From Turbatrix aceti (Eukaryota; Nematoda; Chromadorea; Rhabditida; Panagrolaimidae): 64,000 nucleotides of DNA. The stretch spans positions 4,349,246 to 4,413,245 of the forward strand of contig OZ017770.1 of the NCBI GenBank assembly GCA_963969345.1, in the 5' to 3' direction. The notes beneath the pieces are model-generated. The model saw only the letters and a list, made by a program, of their open reading frames with translations, was not told the origin of the DNA and searched no databases. Position 1 is the stretch's first letter, and each line of letters begins with the position of its first letter. A program made the translations under genes and the position numbers. This document shows, piece by piece, positions 50,718 through 62,814 of this stretch.

Positions 50718-53700
50718 GATCTGAAAAATGTTGGGAAATTAGGAAGGCTAGCGCGTTAAAAAACATCAAATTTAATTTGAACAAGCACAGCTTGACAAAA
50801 AGTACAAGCAAAGTATCGCAATCTACGGAAATTCACGTTTGGATTTATAAACGCTTGATTCAAAAAAATGTAACGTGTCTTAGAATACCAAAGAAGGAGG
50901 AACATAACAAAAACTGTGCACCGTTTATTTAAAATAAATATGGAATATTCAAAGCCCCAAAAAGTGCATACAATAAAACGACGGAAAAAATTCAATTGGC
51001 GCATGAATTGAATAAAGCCTTGTTTTATTATGCCAAAGGTAAAATGGTGGATAAGAAGAGCGACATTGCGCTAATGTACCAACATTGACACACGTGCATA
51101 CTATAGCGATGGCAAGAAGTGCCGACTATAAGGGGAGGAGAAGAAAAGTCAGAGCATAAGCTAAATCACCCTCACCGGCTTTAAAGCCCCCCTTTTTGTC
51201 ATGAACGCGAATTGCAGATAAGTAGGAGGTTCTAGTTGTTGAAAACATGAGTGACACGCGAAAAACATTAGAAAAAAAGGAGCGTGACTTTGATTAAGAA
51301 TCAGAACACCGAATAATGGAGGGGGAGAGGTTGGAGGATTGCCTTACACTCCTCACTTTCGTCCAAGCCTCCGGCCCCCTGCAGGGCATACGCAGCAAAA
51401 CCAGAGGCCATGTGACTTCTCAAATAAATGAAAAAAAAATATTCAGACGGAAATAAGATATATATGCATCTTTCATTTTTTTTCTTCATCACCTTATCGT
51501 TGCGACAACATCAGCTGCATAGATAACACGCCAGATGAACAGAAGCGGGATAAAAACCTAAAAAAAATGACACTTGTTTGGTGCCGGATGGGCCAAGGAC
51601 ATAAACAGTCGATAACGTAAACCAAACCAAGCTTAAACCCTTCGAACGAAATTAATGACTAACGCGCGCAGAAACCCAGACTGAAAACGAGCTGCAATTA
51701 GCGACTTTAGCTCTTTGAGACTCTAACAGCCGCCGTCAACGTAAACTTTGGTATGTATCGATATGAAAAAAAAGAGAATAATTTGAATACCAAATATGCT
51801 TTTTGAAAAAAAATGTGCTTAAGACAAAGACAACAAGTGGCAAAAGAAAACGAGTAAAATGATGGTGTTTTTTCCGCAACAACACGTGTGCGCACAGCAA
51901 TATGTGGCAAGAACAAGAACAAATGACAACGCCAAGAAACATTTATTTGCACATTGGTTACATATGTGGACAAATTCAATATCAAAAACATGGACTAACA
52001 AAGTCTCATTTCGTTAAAAAAAAGATTTGATAAAAAAAGTTGCCAAATAGATTAAATATCCTCTCGGAATCAATTTACGCGCAGGCAGAAAAAAACACCG
52101 CAAGGCATGCAGTGCACTATCCATGAAAATGGTTTAGACGCGTTAACAAAAGCACAAAGCTACAACAGAATTTGGTCAGGTGCAAGATATGATACGAACA
52201 AGGAGTTCGTTTTCCGCTGAAATTGCACGCGGCGAGCGTTTTACGTGTTCCCACAGTGAACAAAAAACAATACAAAAGCAACTAAAAAATCTTTAATGTA
52301 TAGTCGTTAAAAGCGGTTCTTATAAACAATTCAGATTCCAGTAAAACGATGTTAGCGAGATACAAAAGTTACCTGTTATTTACAGTTAAAAGCAAAATCA
52401 ATTTTCGCAAGGTACTGAGAAAAGCGAAACTAGTGCACATTTTGCCAGGAAACAAAAAAGCGTGTGAAAAAAAATCAAAGCTGATGACTGCGTATTAAGA
52501 AGCAGCATATTATCAGGAAGCACTGAGGCTCGCAGAAGAGGAATGCGAAAGTGATAAAGCTAACGGCAACGCATGCACACTTCAAGGCCACATGAATTCC
52601 ACGATGAATGCTAAATGTACGAGTCAAAAAAAAGAGTGCAACAGTCATCTTTTCATATCATCGCTCTCCTCGTATTTGGATAGGAGAACAATCTTTATGT
52701 TAGGAATGTCCAGGATGGGGACTTTCCTCTTCATGCTATTTTGTTATAAACGAGAGTCAGCAATATAGTGTCACGACTGCTCAGAGCAAGGGACTTTTGC
52801 GGTGCCACATTTCTGGTGTGGCCAAAAAAAAACGCACAACAAGCTGTTTTTCTCTCATTTTATTTTTGTAGACAAAGTTGGTAAAGAAAAACGTTATACA
52901 GCAGGGAAACGATGTCTGTGTCTGCTGATAGAAAGGCAAGCTTAATATCTAACAAAATTTTTACAAATGTACAATGAAGCCTACATAATGACTGGCTTTT
53001 ACTCGCTGCCAGAAGTCATAAAATTACTTTTACTAATTTTCATGACGACCGGAGACCAACAAATGCGAACAAGAATAACATAAGAGTGCACGGGTATTTA
53101 GGAGGGGAAACACTATAAGATCACACACGTTGAAAAAAAGTCAGGAAAACATTGTTTAAGAGGTAAGCGTTAGATGAAAGCAGTCGCCTGAGTTGAAAAA
53201 ATAATTGATTTGACAAACATGTTGCAGGAACGGCGTATGTATGTATGTGTGTACGTGTAATGCCTATTCGCTTACAGAATATATCCAGCATTTTTCGTTA
53301 ATGAAAAACTTCCATCTGGACACGTCTAGTCTCGTAAAACAATGTTGCAATTATGAACAACAAAAATTTTTCGTTTTATAAAAATTGAAATTTTGTGTAT
53401 GAATGCGGGAAACAAGTCCTGCTGTGCAGAGCCCTGCTACTTTTTTAACAAAACAACAGGGGATAACGGCTTAACAACTGTTGTAATGCCTAGAGCATGA
53501 AAACTGCCATATACAATGCAGCGTTAATATATTTTAAATAACTACCGACGGAAAATTGCCTCGTTTTGAAAAAAAATGCTCAAATTTTAGTGTTCTTTTG
53601 AAGAGGCTTTACGTGTGTGCTGCGTGCGTGTTTGCATGCCAATGCAGACGGATGAAAAAAAGAAACTTTATTATTTCGACTTCATTGGTTGGTTCAATCC

Positions 53701-54905
53701 AAAAAACTCCCATGCGTACTTCCATCTTTTCTGTCAGATGAAATCGATCGATGCGTTGTTGGTTGTCGGTTTCCTTTTTTTTCTAATCCAGATTGCGCGA
53801 AAACAGTGCAGAGTGTTAAATTTTGCAAAATGATGATAGGTAGAAATGATTGTTTTTTTGTTCAGTTCCAATCCACTACTCGGTTGCACTTGGTCGTTGC
53901 TGTGCTCTTTTCGAAGACAACAGACGCTATGCTTCGTCACGGGCGTGTATATCAATACTTTTTCCTTCGTTTTTTTGTTGTTGTTGCAGTTGATGTTGGC
54001 AATTTGTAATTTGCATATCCAAATTGTAATTTTCTGCCCGAATGAGTAGTTTTTTTGACCTTCAGTGTTTAATTTGTGGTTTCACGTACATATTTGACTC
54101 TTCCCCGTTGTCTGTGTGGCCTCATTTTGCATTCATTTGACGAAGGATTTTTGAGCGTAAAATTATCCGATCTCAAATAATACAAAGCAGAACAAAATGC
54201 AGTATTTACCTAAGCTGCAAATAACACAATGCCGCATGTACGTTTTTTTACCGACGGTCATTTTTACCACATATTTGAGGTGTTTGTCAGCGAGGTCGAG
54301 TCACTGTTCTTTCCACAGATTCGCCTCATTCGATGTGTGTAACCACCAGTGTGCCTCTCTTTTTTCAAACCAATGCTTGTTTTTTGTTAAAATCGCTTCG
54401 TAGTACTGCTTTCGAAATCCAGTTTGTTGTTCTTCTCTCAGATCCGTCAAAAGGCAGAAACAAGCTTGATGTGAATAAATAGTATATGGAATCCGGGACT
54501 TCACCTTTGCTTGTTTGACTCCTAATAACACGGTACACGAATAAACTAGTTGACGTAAGAATAATGTTAGTTCCAAAAGAAACAATAAAGGTGCATATGA
54601 TTATGTACATTTGTTCTGTTTGTATGTACACAGCGTATATTGAGTGATGAGAAATACCTCACTTCACCTTTCCGTTTTTCGTTTGTCGGCAGTGTGACAG
54701 TGTGCTTCACCCTTTTTTTATATCAAAGATGTGTTGTTCCCTGTATGAAAATAAAATTGTTTTTGATCGCTATGTTTTATCAAACGTGCACCCCTTTTTT
54801 TCTTTTCATTCAGAAATGACGTGCGTGGTGTGGTCTACCTCAAATAATTCTGATGAGTAATTCTTTAGCGAGCGTGTCTGTGTGACGTTTACGTATTCGA
54901 CGACA
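50718..54905. other. 4.2-kb gene-free divergent interval
   Basis: It lies between the 5' ends of the ERK gene (-) and the CUE-domain gene (+) and so contains both promoters. A short minus-strand open reading frame starting at 51411 (MASGFAAYALQGAGG) has coding-like composition and a GT donor, but its phase does not fit the ERK exon. Otherwise I see only AT-rich sequence. Confidence 0.55.
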
Positions 54906-56119
54906 ATGGCAGATGTAACTGCGGTAAGAAAACTAAAAATGACTCAAATTTTTTTGAACAATATTTTTTTAGACGATTGAACAATTCAAAACCATGTTTC
55001 CAAATATTACGGAAGATCAAATCCGTAATGTTCTTCGCCAGAAGAACGGAAATGCCGATGAAGCGCTCGATGCACTGCTCGTTATTGCCGATTCCGTAAG
55101 TTTTTACATACAACATTATCCGTATACTCAATCTTTCATAGGCCCCACAGCAGCCGTCCACCTCCTCAAACTCAATTGAAGGCTTCGCAATGAACATGTT
55201 TATTCTTGATCCCCCACCGCCCTACTCGGCCTGCATGGCCAAGTGCGAACAGTCGCCGAGACCTGCTCCACCAACCCCAACAATTCCGGCACACTCGCCG
55301 TCATCGTCTGTTCGATCTGTTCAATCTGAACAGTATCGTAGGCCTCCCTCGACTGTGATGCCGAGTCCCGCAGGAACGATCAACACTCCGCGAACCCGGC
55401 ATGACGAGTACTTTTTTTTGCACCTAATTATTTACTATATTATTTTTCAGAACTGCCGATGACGAACGTATCGCCATTCTTATTCAAAACGAAGAATTTC
55501 TGGAGTATCTTCGTCAAAATTCGACCTTCATGCGTGAAATTTACGGCCAAAACTACCGAAATCAACAAGCGGTTCCAGTTCCGCGCTATCGTTACGCGCA
55601 CGAAGGCTACAGCAATTATTCGTCCCCCGTACCCAACGGTCCAGTCGTCGACGTTCCGACAAGCTCAATTCCGAACGGTCCGGTTGTTGGTACGTTTTTT
55701 AGTGCACTATTTTTGATGCAGTGTTGCTTACTTGATTTTTTTTCTCAGATTACGGCTGTAATACTTCAACAAATTGGACAAAACGCATCCGATCGAAGCT
55801 GCCTGGCAAAAAGAGCACACCCTTGTCAGGTGTGACAGATAAAAAGTCCCGTTAGCGATCAACGAACACTCCTTTTAGATTATAATACCGATGCTGCTAT
55901 TGCGTCTGCCTACTATGCCCCACAGGACCTGCAGTCTCGATTAAAATCAATGAGCAGAAGTAATTTCACTTTTAAAAATTCAAGTTGCATATTGCACGGT
56001 TTTTAGGTTCTAAAACAATGCTTTCGTCATTGGCAAAAAAGTTTTCTACCAAAAAAGAGCTCCAGTATGTTCCTCACTACAATGCATACGAAAAAGAAGA
56101 TTTACCCTACACCCATTGA
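54906..56119 (+). CDS. CUE-domain protein, CUEDC1-like
   Basis: Seven exons (54906-54923, 54973-55095, 55142-55407, 55451-55689, 55749-55829, 55879-55959, 56007-56119) encode 306 residues. The N-terminal CUE domain (about 7-47) reads FKTMFPNITEDQIRNVLRQ then NADEALDALL; CUE domains bind mono-ubiquitin through the MFP motif. A Pro/Ser-rich linker follows, then DDERIAILIQNEEFLEYL, a second conserved block of CUEDC1, and a basic C-terminal LSSLAKKFSTKKE. Vertebrate CUEDC1 has the same three-part order; its cellular role is poorly defined. Exon 1 is only 18 nt and was chosen because it supplies the ATG in phase. The gene converges on the EGF/VWA gene 69 bp away. Confidence 0.85.
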
Positions 56120-56162
56120 TATTATACTCCCCTTTCAACTATTTGATTGAATTCAACTATTT

Positions 56163-56168
56163 TTTATT
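56163..56168 (-). terminator. polyadenylation signal AATAAA of the EGF/VWA gene
   Basis: The minus-strand hexamer is about 20 nt past the stop codon of the EGF/VWA gene. Cleavage would fall in the CUE-gene 3' UTR. Confidence 0.55.
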
Positions 56169-56181
56169 ACGGAGCAAAAGA

Positions 56182-56187
56182 AATAAA
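56182..56187 (+). terminator. polyadenylation signal AATAAA of the CUE-domain gene
   Basis: It lies 63 nt past the CUE-domain stop codon and immediately next to the stop codon of the convergent gene, so the transcripts must overlap antisense at their 3' ends. Confidence 0.55.
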
Positions 56188-56188
56188 G

Positions 56189-59100
56189 TTACAATTCACC
56201 GTTGCACGTTGGTCCGCCGAAAGAAATAGGGCAAATACAGGCGTTTTGAAGCACGTTGAGATAACCACCGTTTTGGCAATTTGGTCGACTGCAATCGGGG
56301 CCGCTGTAGTCAGAAGGGCATTCACACTTGACGGTACCCGGAACTGCGGTGCCGTTGTTCTTGCACAGATTTTCAATACTTGAAGTTACCGCAAATGGCA
56401 ATATCTTGTTAACAATGGTTTCATTTTTGACAATAAGCTAAATTTAAAACTCTTGTATAGTTTCCTGCTAGAAATCTTACCACTTGTCCAAAATATCCTT
56501 CTTCTGTAATATTTTTTCGGTACACAATAGCGGTATTGAAAGTGCATGTCTCATTTTGTTCGATTTCTTGGGGATAATAATTAGTAGCAGGTACTGTAAC
56601 CTCTTCGCTATCATAAACCTTTATCACTAACTTTGGCGCTGTAAATGTTCTAACGATATTGAAAGTATATTCAGATAAAGCCTAACAATACCTGTGTCTG
56701 TTACGACAAATGCGCCCCAATTGTCTTCATTGGTAGCACTGACGTGAGTCCATGTTGGTGTAGAGCCATTTTGAACGCGAACTGATATTAGACTTTTTGT
56801 ATCTAACGGTGTTGTTGATGCTTTGCAGTTCCACAAAGTTAAGTTGACCACAGTTCCTCCAAGTAATGGGGTACAGTTTTTTGACGGTGCGCTTTCGCCG
56901 TTTTGTGCAATGACAATGGCTATAAAATTCGTAACATTAGACGAAAACATTTCGTCATTAGTGATCAAAATCTTAACACAATCTTTACACCATCAAAATA
57001 TACCTTACCTGTGTTTTCAATTATGTTCTCGACTGGTTGTACGGATCCATAATAATAATTCAACGAATTTTCCGATAGTATTAACTTGTTAATATAGTCC
57101 TAAAAACCTAACATAGTGTAACGCATTTCGGTTTGTAAAACCTACATGAATAATATTGACTGACCATCCATTAACAGTAAGGAAGTCTCCTCCTGTAGCC
57201 TTGATGGCATTAGTGACATCGGTACTGTTTGCAATATTGCTGACCGTTGTTACAAAAATCTAAAATTTTTATAAAAAAAATTGTTTTTATCCGAACCCAT
57301 ACTTCTTGTTTGTATCCTTGGACAGCGTTATAGAATTCCGAAATATTGGGAACGACCAGTGACTTTTGGTTTAGAGCAACGATGTAGAAAATGCCTAAAA
57401 CAAGCTGTAACATAACAAACATTAACGCTACTATAAGACCTTTGATTTGTTTTCCAACAGATTTGAGACCATATTCAACAACTGATGTAAGATCCAAGGC
57501 TTCGGTCGAATAGTTTGTTGACAGCTGCGAAGAATTAAATTGGATATTTTTTAAAGCGTTTCCAAAGTAGTGCGTTGTGTCTGAAAAAAAAATGTTGTCA
57601 AACCAATTTAAAATATTCACACACAGTCTCCGTCATTGTAACCGCTGAACAAATTAATTTGCCAAATATCTTCGGGGAATTCAAGGTTTGCTATAAAATG
57701 CTGAAGAACAACGTTTGCGGTAATAGCGTTGTCATAAAGCACAGCAATGGTCACTGTTTTGTAGGCAGCTTCGGATGTTGAAAAGTAGCTTGCGTAATCT
57801 GAATCAATCGGGCATTCACCCTGTTCACAATAGTCTCCCGAAAATCCAGGTGCTGTGCAATAACAAGAAAATTGGTTCCCTTCCAAATACAGATGACCAT
57901 TTCCGCTACAATTTGGTATGTCACACTCGTTTCCTGAAATATTGTAAATTAGACAGGTATGGATAAAATTTTTACCTCTTGAATTGGATGACACGTTGTA
58001 AAGGCAGTCGCATGTTTCATATGATTCTGTGGTAGTTATGTATTCTGTTGTTTCCGGCGTAGTTTCAGTAGTGCTTTCTGATGTTACAGATGGAATTGTT
58101 GTAATTTCCGGGATAGCAGTTGGACACGACGTAGATGTTTTACGTTCTTGACACCAGAACTGAACCAATTGATCAAAAACAATATTGCCAGATTCCCAGA
58201 AAACGAACTAAAAACAAATCAAATAACAACAATTTAATATAAAATTTACAAACTCTTGTATTATACAATCCGCTTAAAAAACTCAACGCTCCGACTTGAT
58301 TTGAAAAACAACTAAACGGATTTGCAAAAAACTCAGTAATACACGCATTAGTAGAATTGTCAATTGCGGCATAATTATAACTGTCAAACTCGTCGATAAA
58401 ATTTCCCGAACTATCAAAATGTTGAATTGTAACACTGTCAAAAGGTGGCAAATTCTGAGCATTTCCTTTTGTAGCAGCTGACTGACCTAAATTTTACTCT
58501 TCGTTAAATCTTTAAATTCGTTTGATAAACAGTTACTCTCATTAGGGTCGATAAGGTCATTGATATTATTTGGATCAACATACGAAATTTGGACCACTCG
58601 TGTTTCGTTGATTCCGACTGTTTTCCACAATCTGATAGATGCAATGTTGGCGCAAGGACCCATGACGCATACCAAGGCCGTCACATTATAAGTTCCAGGA
58701 CTCAAGTTAACGTTCACGGTCCCCCGAAGCTATAATAAAAAATATTACCGAAAATATTATTGCACTAGCTCACCAGATTAATTTGAGTATTTGCCATGTC
58801 GGACTGACTGACCATTGCAGTCTGACTTGAAGTTTGATTTTCAAATGTCAACAATATCGCGTTAAACGAAGACGCACTCGTAAATGTTGAAGCCGTTAAT
58901 TCATACGTCGCATTTTCTGATGGAAGAACATTTAGGCTGCCAATATTCACAAAATAACCAAGGTTTTGAGCATTTGAAGTCTGCGACAAGACAATTTGTG
59001 AAGAAAATGAGTTTCGTACAAGGTCATTATACACCTAGAAAAAAAGCATTTTTACATTTGTTTTTGCGAATTCAAAATAATTACGATCTCTCCAGCAACT

Positions 59101-61343
59101 GTTCCGTTGTTATTGTACGCCGATGCCAATTGCATATTCACAAAATGACCATTGGTAGCCCCAGCTATAGCAAATTCCGGTGCATTGTTGTTAGTCGGCC
59201 AAGATACAGATGTATCCAAAAAGAAGTTTATCTAAAAAAGTGTTTTTAAATTGTCTTAAACAATAATTCTACCTTGATTTGTCTTCGGGTGGCAGTAGAA
59301 AGAATCCGTAACAAATCATTGCTTGCAATGCTAACATCATTTAATAATACCATTATTGTGGAACCGTTTGTTACACTTTGATCATCTAATACACTTATTA
59401 TTGTGGATATGAAATTATTTTGAGAAGGACTTTGAGGAGCCGCTAAGCTTGCATTGTGTATTTTGAATAAGTAATCACTGAAATATTATGTTATTTAATT
59501 TAAGTAAAATCACACATACGTTAAATTACTAGAATTTTTTCTGTTTGCGGCATACAACAATTCATTATCAAATGGAGCCAAAATCAGGCTGCCAATGTTA
59601 TCTTCAACAAATTGTTCATCCAATAAAAATGGACCACGCAAAAAAGAATTTCTTGTATTGCTGTCAACAGCGGCGCTGTACAAAGTTACCAGTGATGGCT
59701 TGTTTTGTAGCGGGCATTCATCCAATGTGTATTCAAACTCCGGTTCAAAATCGAGGCTTTTAGAAGTACTGGTGTCTTGTTTGCAGTCGATTGGTAAAAA
59801 TTGTGTGTTGTTGATGCCGTTGACGGTGAAGATAATCTCCAACCAGTGCTGGTTTTGATTGCCATTGCAGACAAACTCTTGTGTTACCCAATTAAATGAT
59901 GAAAAATCTCGTTCAGTAACATCAGAGCTACTAATCAAATTGGCAGAATTACGAAGGGTAACTTGAGTTACCGTGACTGCACTGCTGCTGGTAACGTGAA
60001 TTCTAGCAAACAATGGAATGCCTAAAATAACAGTTGAACAATCAAAAAAATTTGAAAACTATTAGTTACCATGCTTCAGATACGAATATCCAGTGTCGAG
60101 TTCCAGGGAATCAGTAAATGAGACATCGATAAAAATAGCAGGGTTAGCGGCAATGCTGTCAATAGTCACAGATGAATCTGTGACATTGGCAGAGGGTTTT
60201 ACGCTCAGCGAACAAATGCCAATTTGGAAAAAAATTAATGTATGAACAGTAAACTCAGGAGTAATATTGTCGGTAAGTATTGCATGACAATTTCCGTTTG
60301 TTGTAATGCTGTCAACATTTTGTGCATAAATATTAACGACTGATGTTGAGGTAGGTAATGCCACATTTACAGTGTAAGTACTGTTTACAATGGTCGTGCT
60401 GCCATAAGCCAAAAGTTGCAAATTGTATGCAGTTGACGTAACGATACCTAACTGAAAGAAATTTTACATAATTTGACATACAAAATTTGAAATCATTACC
60501 TCATTGGGTTTGCCAATATAATTGCTGATATCAACAAAAATTCCGCCTGTAGCTGCTGAAAGCTTGCTCAATGGTTCAGTGTTTACAATTTCATTCGGGT
60601 GAACAATTTTCATTGTTTTGTAAATCACATTAATCTAAAAAAAATCACGTATAAAAATATTGCTGGAATGCAAACCTTGATGTGAAAAGCTTGTGTCACG
60701 TTGATCAGTGCATCAAAATCATTGACACTGTAGTCAACTTGCTGTGTAAAAACATTGATGACAATGTTTTCAAACTGTAAACTTGTAATACTTTTTGTAA
60801 GTTGTTCAAACAGCCCCGTAACACTTGTACTTGTCGAAGAAATTGGTTGCAAATTTTGAATCTGTTTTACAAAATTTGTATATGTCGTCGATGAATTACT
60901 TGTCGTCGATGAATTAAAAGTGAACACGTAGTATTGTGAGTACACGTCCAATTTTGAATCACTTAAAATAGCATCTTGGAAAACAGAAGCAGGATTGCCA
61001 TTGTCACCATATGGATTGAAAAAAACCACAGCATAAGATGGTGTTAGCGGAAATGTATTGTAACTGAGCGGCGTTTCCTGATCTAAAGCACATTCTAAGT
61101 GTAAAATAATTGAAAAAAAAAACAATACATGGATCGCAGTATACTCCAAAGTATCCTCTCGGACAATAGCACTTGAGAGAATCTGAGCTGATTTGAATAC
61201 CTCCATTTAAACAAGAATTGAACACAGTTTTCGATGTGCCTAAAACACAAAACACTTATGAATTAATTACCTCGAATGTAGTTTTACTTACTAAACTGCA
61301 AAGAACCAAAGAAAATTAAAATGAGCACGAGCAGTCGACTCAT
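56189..61343 (-). CDS. secreted EGF/von Willebrand A-like glycoprotein (IRG-7-like family, tentative)
   Basis: Twenty exons join in frame to 1412 residues: 61343-61292, 61239-61129, 61082-60676, 60634-60500, 60451-60070, 60021-59520, 59477-59273, 59231-59085, 59034-58774, 58729-58537, 58486-58254, 58207-57976, 57933-57625, 57580-57440, 57394-57303, 57259-57146, 57099-57009, 56919-56692, 56638-56451, 56404-56189. A signal peptide (MSRLLVLILIFFGSLQF) is followed by an EGF-like module (CLNGG...CYCPRGYFGVYC). A VWA-like region follows (about 65-240), a beta-rich stretch and a second VWA-like region (about 500-650). Then come a Thr/Ser/Glu mucin-like linker (about 899-935), EGF (IPNCSGNGHLY), a third VWA-like region (about 1000-1172) and two C-terminal EGFs (CECPSDYSGPDCSRPNCQNGG). 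Many NxS/T sites suggest a glycosylated extracellular protein. Caenorhabditis IRG-7 and relatives have similar architecture; function here is unknown. Confidence 0.82.
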
Positions 61344-62253
61344 CTTAGCAACTGTGGAACATAGTAGGAGAATCGCATTCTTAGGATCTCTTTTATCAAC
61401 AGTAAGCAGGGACACACCCTTTTAAGCATTATGCTGATAACTTTACTGCGATTGATAACTCAAACTCCCAGAGAATGACATTTTTTATTGTGGAGAAGAA
61501 TGCTACTATCAATAAGCCGTGAAGTGGAAAAAAAATATTTTCACCTGAGGTGCAATGCAAAACTTGTTTAATTTTTCTAAATTTTATTAAACATATTTCG
61601 ATTAATTCAATTTTGAAAAATACTTCCATAAAACTCGAAATAGCAAATAAATCGGTAAAAAAATGTTTTTATCATTCAGTTCCCTTATTTTTTTCATTTT
61701 GTTTTGTGACAAAAAATACCAAAACTACGCTCAGGCAACTTTGTCCACATGGCATTCAAAAATGACGTCAAAATATGACACTTAGTAGTAATAGTGCTGT
61801 TTATGTTGTGAAATAATTATTCACTGTGGTGTCAATGTATCATGTTGTTTTTTGAGTACTTGATGTGCTAAGTGCTAAATTATTCATGTTTAATTTCTTT
61901 TTATTGTAATGGAAATTTAATAAATTACAAAAGTTAATTAATGTGTTTTTTTCCACTGTATTTACTTCCATTAAATAATTAGCATCGTTTGCAACGTCAT
62001 TCCGACTGATCGTTGGTTAATTTTCACGCAAATTCAAAGTATAACAAGTTTTGTCGTCAATACCGTTTAAAATGAGTTATGCGTCATTATCAACGCACTT
62101 CCCGAATACGCGTCACGTACAAATTGAACTCTCGCGGGCCAATACTCCCCCAACATTTTACACTGTTCATTAGCTTTTTACTCATGCTCTGCTGTTTGTA
62201 CTACTATCGTCGTAATTCGTTGTAGTATAATGCTAATGACTCAAAAATGAGCT
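61344..62253. other. 0.9-kb promoter-side region of the EGF/VWA gene
   Basis: AT-rich. Nothing beyond presumed promoter sequence was recognised. Confidence 0.55.
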
Positions 62254-62262
62254 AAAACAACT
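62254..62262. repeat. left flanking direct repeat AAAACAACT (target-site duplication candidate)
   Basis: This 9-bp sequence abuts the left end of the element and recurs exactly next to its right end at 62806-62814. Confidence 0.65.
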
Positions 62263-62290
62263 CAGAGTTGTTCAATTCGACAATTTTCAG

Positions 62291-62323
62291 TGCTCGCTCT
62301 GCTCGCGCTCTTTGAGCAATTCA
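62291..62323. repeat. 33-bp internal direct repeat, copy 1
   Basis: It begins TGCTCGCTCTGCTCGCG and is identical to 62644-62676; this is the best-conserved unit of the two internal blocks of the element. Confidence 0.8.
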
Positions 62324-62643
62324 CTTTTCCGTGCTCGCTCTGCTCATGCATGCTCTTTGAGTTCCTAAAATTTTCGCGCTCGCTCCGCTCGCGCTCTTTT
62401 ATTCTCAGATCCTCTGCTCTTGCTCTGCTCACGCTCGTGAGTTGAGCAAGAGCGAGCAATGAGCGAACATGGCTCACACAAAAAAAAGTGAATTTTGAGC
62501 CAAAATTCAGTTCCTCACTAAAAGAAATACCGTATACTGCTTGGAGATACCCCCAACATCGTGTTTTTGGTCGAAATTACCAGTATTTTAGTATTTGTAG
62601 CACTAAATTTATAGTGAGCAGTGCTCATTTTAAAAATTTCTCT

Positions 62644-62676
62644 TGCTCGCTCTGCTCGCGCTCTTTGAGCAATTCA
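62644..62676. repeat. 33-bp internal direct repeat, copy 2
   Basis: An identical copy of 62291-62323, 353 bp away. The units after it (near 62686 and 62730) resemble those after copy 1 more loosely. Confidence 0.8.
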
Positions 62677-62805
62677 ATTTCTCGTGCTCGCTCTGCTCAT
62701 GCTCATTGAGCACTCCAATTTTTCGCGCTCGCTCCGCTCGCGCTCGTGAGCTGAGCAGGAGCGAGCAGTGAGCAGGAGCAATTTGGTGAGCATCGAACAA
62801 CTCTG

Positions 62806-62814
62806 AAAACAACT
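62806..62814. repeat. right flanking direct repeat AAAACAACT (target-site duplication candidate)
   Basis: An exact match to the 9 bp at the left end of the element. Confidence 0.65.

Larger units (their letters stand above)
62263..62805. mobile_element. 543-bp non-autonomous DNA transposon-like element (MITE)
   Basis: The two ends are inverted copies: CAGAGTTGTTC at the left and its exact complement GAACAACTCTG at the right (11 bp perfect). The interior has no transposase frame. It consists of two related blocks (about 62288-62475 and 62640-62790), each with three GCTC-rich units followed by GAGC-rich sequence in the opposite sense, so each block can fold. Flanking 9-bp direct repeats agree with transposition. 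CAG-start termini with an 8-bp duplication are typical of hAT elements; an exact 9-bp duplication would suit Mutator-like ones. The family is therefore open. Confidence 0.7.
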
